Shown one piece after another: positions 62,434 through 64,000 of a DNA stretch of 64,000 bases. Where the stretch lies: the NCBI RefSeq assembly GCF_036417845.1, contig NC_089980.1:131466516-131530515 (forward strand), written 5' to 3'. Under the pieces are notes generated by a model that saw only the letters and a list, made by a program, of their open reading frames with translations, was not told the origin of the DNA and did no database searches. How positions within the stretch are numbered: position 1 is the stretch's first letter; each line of letters opens with the position of its first letter. Origin of the DNA: Apteryx mantelli. Taxonomy: Eukaryota; Chordata; Aves; Apterygiformes; Apterygidae. The position numbers and the translations under genes were made by a program.

Positions 62434-64000
62434 CTGTAAATTCAAGAAAGAATCATTAGATACAGTGATGTATGGTTAAGCAGATATATCAAAATGACAT
62501 TCATCAAAACAGGATCACAGATACGCCTTCAACTACATCATTTACAAAAGTCAAATGCTACATTCAGACTAATTTTCAAGATTTATACTTTAAAGTCCCA
62601 GCTCTCAAAAAGAGATGATCTGTGCAAAGTCACTACGTGCAAAGTCAGCGTCTGTCAGAACTACAGAAGAAATCAGACACTGCTGCTGAAGAAAGCAACA
62701 AGCTACATCCACAGCAGAATCCAGACTCTCACCCTATCACCTGCGAGGAACATCTCACCGGGGAGTCTGTAAAGCAGCAAGTTTTCTGTCTTCCCTCCTC
62801 CCTGATCCACGTATTATGAAGAGGTGAGAACTCTTATCCATATATGTTTGGAACGAGGAGCAGTCTAACGTATCAGAAGCGCTTGTCTATCACACCTTTG
62901 ATCATCACTGCACAAAACCTTAAAAATCCAAATAGCGTCTTCAGAGACTGTCTCCCACGTGGCAGAGCAAAACATTTTTGAAGGATAAAATAAATTGTTA
63001 CAAAATCTACAAACTCTGTTTCCCGGTACAGGATAAAATTCACATAACCATGTCACTTCCCAGAGAAGCCTGGATAATATCAGACAGGATAAATGCCATA
63101 AGGTAAGTTCTGTTTCCGCTTCCACGCTGTGGATGGACCCAAGCACACACAAGAGTTCTGCTGGAGAGGAGCTCGGAGACACACACGTGCTCTTTGCCTC
63201 CCGCACTGACAAACGTGCCGCTGCCCTCTGACAGATGCTGCTCATTGAGGGTTTCCTCTACGATTTGTAAAATACAGCTAATAGCTTGGGCAGCAGCGAA
63301 ATGATCAGGGGTCAGATTCATTTGAGAAGAGCACAAGATGAGGACCTCTTTGCCTGTTAATGATTTCCATGTCAAATATACCCAGGCAACGGTTAAAAGA
63401 CAGCATTTTCTGCCAGAATTTCCAACTTCACCCATAATTTGAAAGTCAAATTCTTTTCTTATCACAGATCATCAGTGATTAAAATCCATAGATTAAATTG
63501 TAGCCTTATTTTCATTTGTGAAACATCCTCATACAAGTATAACTATTTTAGCTCTTGGAGTGCAACTACAAGCTAGAATTTGATTCACTTCCAAACTACC
63601 TGTAAAAAGAGAACAGCGTATAAAAACATAATAAAATCTTGTGCTACCTCAAATATAAAGTGGGCTTCTAAATAAATATCTCGGATAAATGAGAGAGCAA
63701 ACTCACTGGTGAAAACTTTCACTTTTCTATGGGCACTTTTCAGAGTAACGCCTCACATTTAATTAAGATTTAAGAGAGCTAGAAAAATTAGAGTTACTAC
63801 AACTATTAAATGCTTACAGTGGAGAACAGCAAAGACAGTGAGGGGATATAGTCTAGGACCTAAGCTAAGAACCATTATTTTTAGCAATAATAAAGCCACA
63901 AAATAAGTGTTTATTGAAAGCAAATGGTGGTTTAAATGCCTTTGAATATTGACTAGGGATAAATTAATATCTAATAGTCTTAATATGTAAAAGAGGACTA
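62434..64000 (-). other. WDCP: WDCP intron (partial) with an unexplained minus-strand ORF
   Basis: Sequence upstream of the penultimate WDCP exon. The large WD-repeat exon is not reached before the window ends. A 141-codon open frame on the minus strand (63465-63040) lies here and is discussed in the findings. The last 500 bases are AT-rich and featureless. Confidence 0.6.

Noticed and set aside
1-64000. Prokaryotic-type systems, CRISPR arrays, tRNA or rRNA genes, endogenous retroviral genes
   Set aside because: The window is a vertebrate intron-exon landscape. No direct-repeat array, cloverleaf, rRNA segment or LTR/pol signature was recognised by eye.

Overview
This is a eukaryotic, almost certainly avian, genomic window. 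The genes are split by GT-AG introns. One old CR1 LINE fragment is present, interspersed repeats are otherwise very sparse, introns are compact, and a CpG island marks a promoter. The gene order is UBXN2A (+), MFSD2B (+), WDCP (-). This matches the order I know from human chromosome 2p23. The species cannot be fixed from sequence alone; bird is inferred from the CR1 and the low repeat load.

Layout. Bases 1-10,621 hold the last four coding exons of UBXN2A, a p97/VCP adaptor with SEP and UBX domains; its N-terminal exons lie before the window. Bases 10,622-13,740 hold its 3' UTR and the intergenic gap. A CpG island at about 13,740-14,930 contains the MFSD2B promoter and first coding exon. MFSD2B then runs to 48,920 in 14 coding exons. 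All exon phases join to a single 511-residue open frame for a 12-helix sphingosine-1-phosphate exporter. Its 3' UTR reaches to about 51.4 kb. An intergenic interval of 51.5-59.2 kb holds no recognised gene but has several GC/CpG-richer, stop-poor patches. Bases 59.2-62.4 kb hold the 3' UTR and last two coding exons of WDCP on the minus strand. The rest is the WDCP intron leading to upstream exons beyond the window.

The three genes are neighbours by conserved synteny, not by shared function. UBXN2A serves ubiquitin/p97-dependent protein handling, MFSD2B exports S1P from red cells and platelets, and WDCP is a WD-repeat/coiled-coil protein known to bind HCK. I found no convincing undescribed system. 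The best leads are a candidate regulatory element with two GATA motifs in MFSD2B intron 1, a 17-residue tandem duplication and serine-rich tail at the WDCP C terminus, an intronic ORF antisense to MFSD2B but collinear with WDCP near 63.3 kb, and a coding-like segment of uncertain strand near 53.7 kb. Exon edges were set by hand from splice consensus and phase; identities come from remembered protein families, not database searches.
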